Source: Microbacterium lacus (GTDB taxonomy: Bacteria; Actinomycetota; Actinomycetes; Actinomycetales; Microbacteriaceae). Taken from it: a stretch of DNA of 64,000 bases. Position numbers and translations under genes: made by a program. The stretch lies in assembly GCF_039531105.1 (NCBI RefSeq), contig NZ_BAAAPK010000001.1, positions 2,046,001 through 2,110,000 of the forward strand. The letters are read 5' to 3'. Of the stretch, positions 63,546 to 64,000 are shown piece after piece (the first letter of the stretch is position 1; the number at the start of each line of letters is the position of its first letter). Below the pieces are notes generated by a model that was not told where the DNA came from, did not search any database, and saw nothing but the letters and a program-made list of their open reading frames with translations.

Positions 63546-64000
63546 ATGGAACGCTTCGGAACCCTCTCCTTCGGGCACTACGGACCGCTCGGCGGCGGGC
63601 GGACGCTCTCGGCCGGCGACTCGATGAAACAGGCGATCGAGCTCGCCCAGGGCATGGACGAGCTGGGCGTGGACGGGACCTACTTCCGCGTCCACCACTT
63701 CGCGCGTCAGCAGGCCTCCCCGATGCCGCTCCTCGCCGCGATCGCCGCGACGACGAAGCGCATCGAGGTGGGGACCGGCGTGATCGACATGCGCTATGAG
63801 AACCCGCTCGCGCTCGCGGAAGAAGCGGCGGCGGTGGACCTCATCAGTGATGGGCGGCTCGCCCTCGGCGTGAGCCGCGGCTCACCGGAGACGGTTCTGC
63901 GCGGGTACGAGGCGTTCGGCTACACCGGGTCGACCGACCCGCGTGGTGCGGATCTCGCGCGCGACCACTTCGCCACGTTCCTGCGGGCGATCGACGGCGA
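63546..64000 (+). CDS. luciferase-like (LLM) flavin-dependent oxidoreductase, 3' partial
   Basis: The open frame runs off the window after about 151 codons. MERFGTLSFGHYGPLG, LGVDGTYFRVHHFARQ, ATTKRIEVGTGVIDMRYENPL and LISDGRLALGVSRGSPE are the LLM-class N-terminal barrel motifs (group like the alkanal monooxygenases). It uses FMN or F420; the cofactor and substrate are undetermined. A perfect palindrome lies 28 bp upstream. Confidence 0.85.
   Translation, partial: MERFGTLSFGHYGPLGGGRTLSAGDSMKQAIELAQGMDELGVDGTYFRVHHFARQQASPMPLLAAIAATTKRIEVGTGVIDMRYENPLALAEEAAAVDLISDGRLALGVSRGSPETVLRGYEAFGYTGSTDPRGADLARDHFATFLRAIDG

Noticed and set aside
1..64000. CRISPR array, prophage, IS element, tRNA or rRNA
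   Set aside because: No regularly spaced repeats, transposase, phage structural genes, or cloverleaf/ribosomal sequence were seen; a tRNA covariance search would settle the tRNA question.

Overview
The window is high-GC actinobacterial chromosome, almost certainly Microbacteriaceae and close to Microbacterium. The evidence is gene order (rpsB-tsf-pyrH-frr-cdsA; yraN-comM-dprA-xerC; rpsP-khpA-rimM-trmD; smc-ftsY near ffh; rpmF-rnc-mutM; leuCD-murA-plsC-gpsA-ddl), the DUF2469, DUF3515 and DUF4349 families, frequent GTG starts and 0-4 bp overlaps inside operons. It is core genome: I see no rRNA, tRNA, CRISPR array, prophage or insertion sequence. Both ends cut a gene (an AI-2E family transporter at the left, a luciferase-like monooxygenase at the right).

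Layout. 1-7.6 kb: transporter end, hydrolase, lytic transglycosylase, a DivIVA-like protein, cdsA, frr, pyrH, tsf and rpsB, with a long rpsB leader. 7.9-16.4 kb: M23 peptidase, xerC, dprA, comM, yraN, DUF2469, rnhB, lepB, rplS, a membrane protein and map. 16.4-22.7 kb: an alpha-glucan-to-trehalose operon (glgX-treY-treZ). 22.8-31.7 kb: trmD-rimM-khpA-rpsP, a YbdK-type ligase, a DUF559-type nuclease-like gene between two copies of a stem-loop repeat, ffh, a TetR-VOC fusion regulator, lipB-lipA. 31.7-36.7 kb: a small acidic protein, ftsY and smc. 36.9-39.7 kb: an accessory-looking operon of a 35-residue peptide, an 87-residue protein and two double-GNAT acetyltransferases. 39.7-52 kb: mutM, rnc, rpmF, DUF177, coaD, recG, lipoproteins, rsmD, thiL, ddl, gpsA, plsC, murA. 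52-64 kb: leuD-leuC with a leucine leader peptide, a fatty-acid desaturase, terC behind a yybP-ykoY-type manganese riboswitch, an ECF sigma/DUF4349 pair, a PfkB kinase, a MarR-regulated MMPL exporter and small genes.

The most informative signals are non-coding. At least ten transcription units have a TANNNT-like hexamer ending exactly 6 nt before the start codon, which predicts leaderless mRNAs. One of them is the leu leader peptide, with four consecutive Leu codons. The terC leader matches the conserved core of the yybP-ykoY riboswitch. A repeated hairpin brackets the DUF559-like gene. The peptide-GNAT operon is the best candidate for an undescribed system, but its function cannot be read from the sequence.
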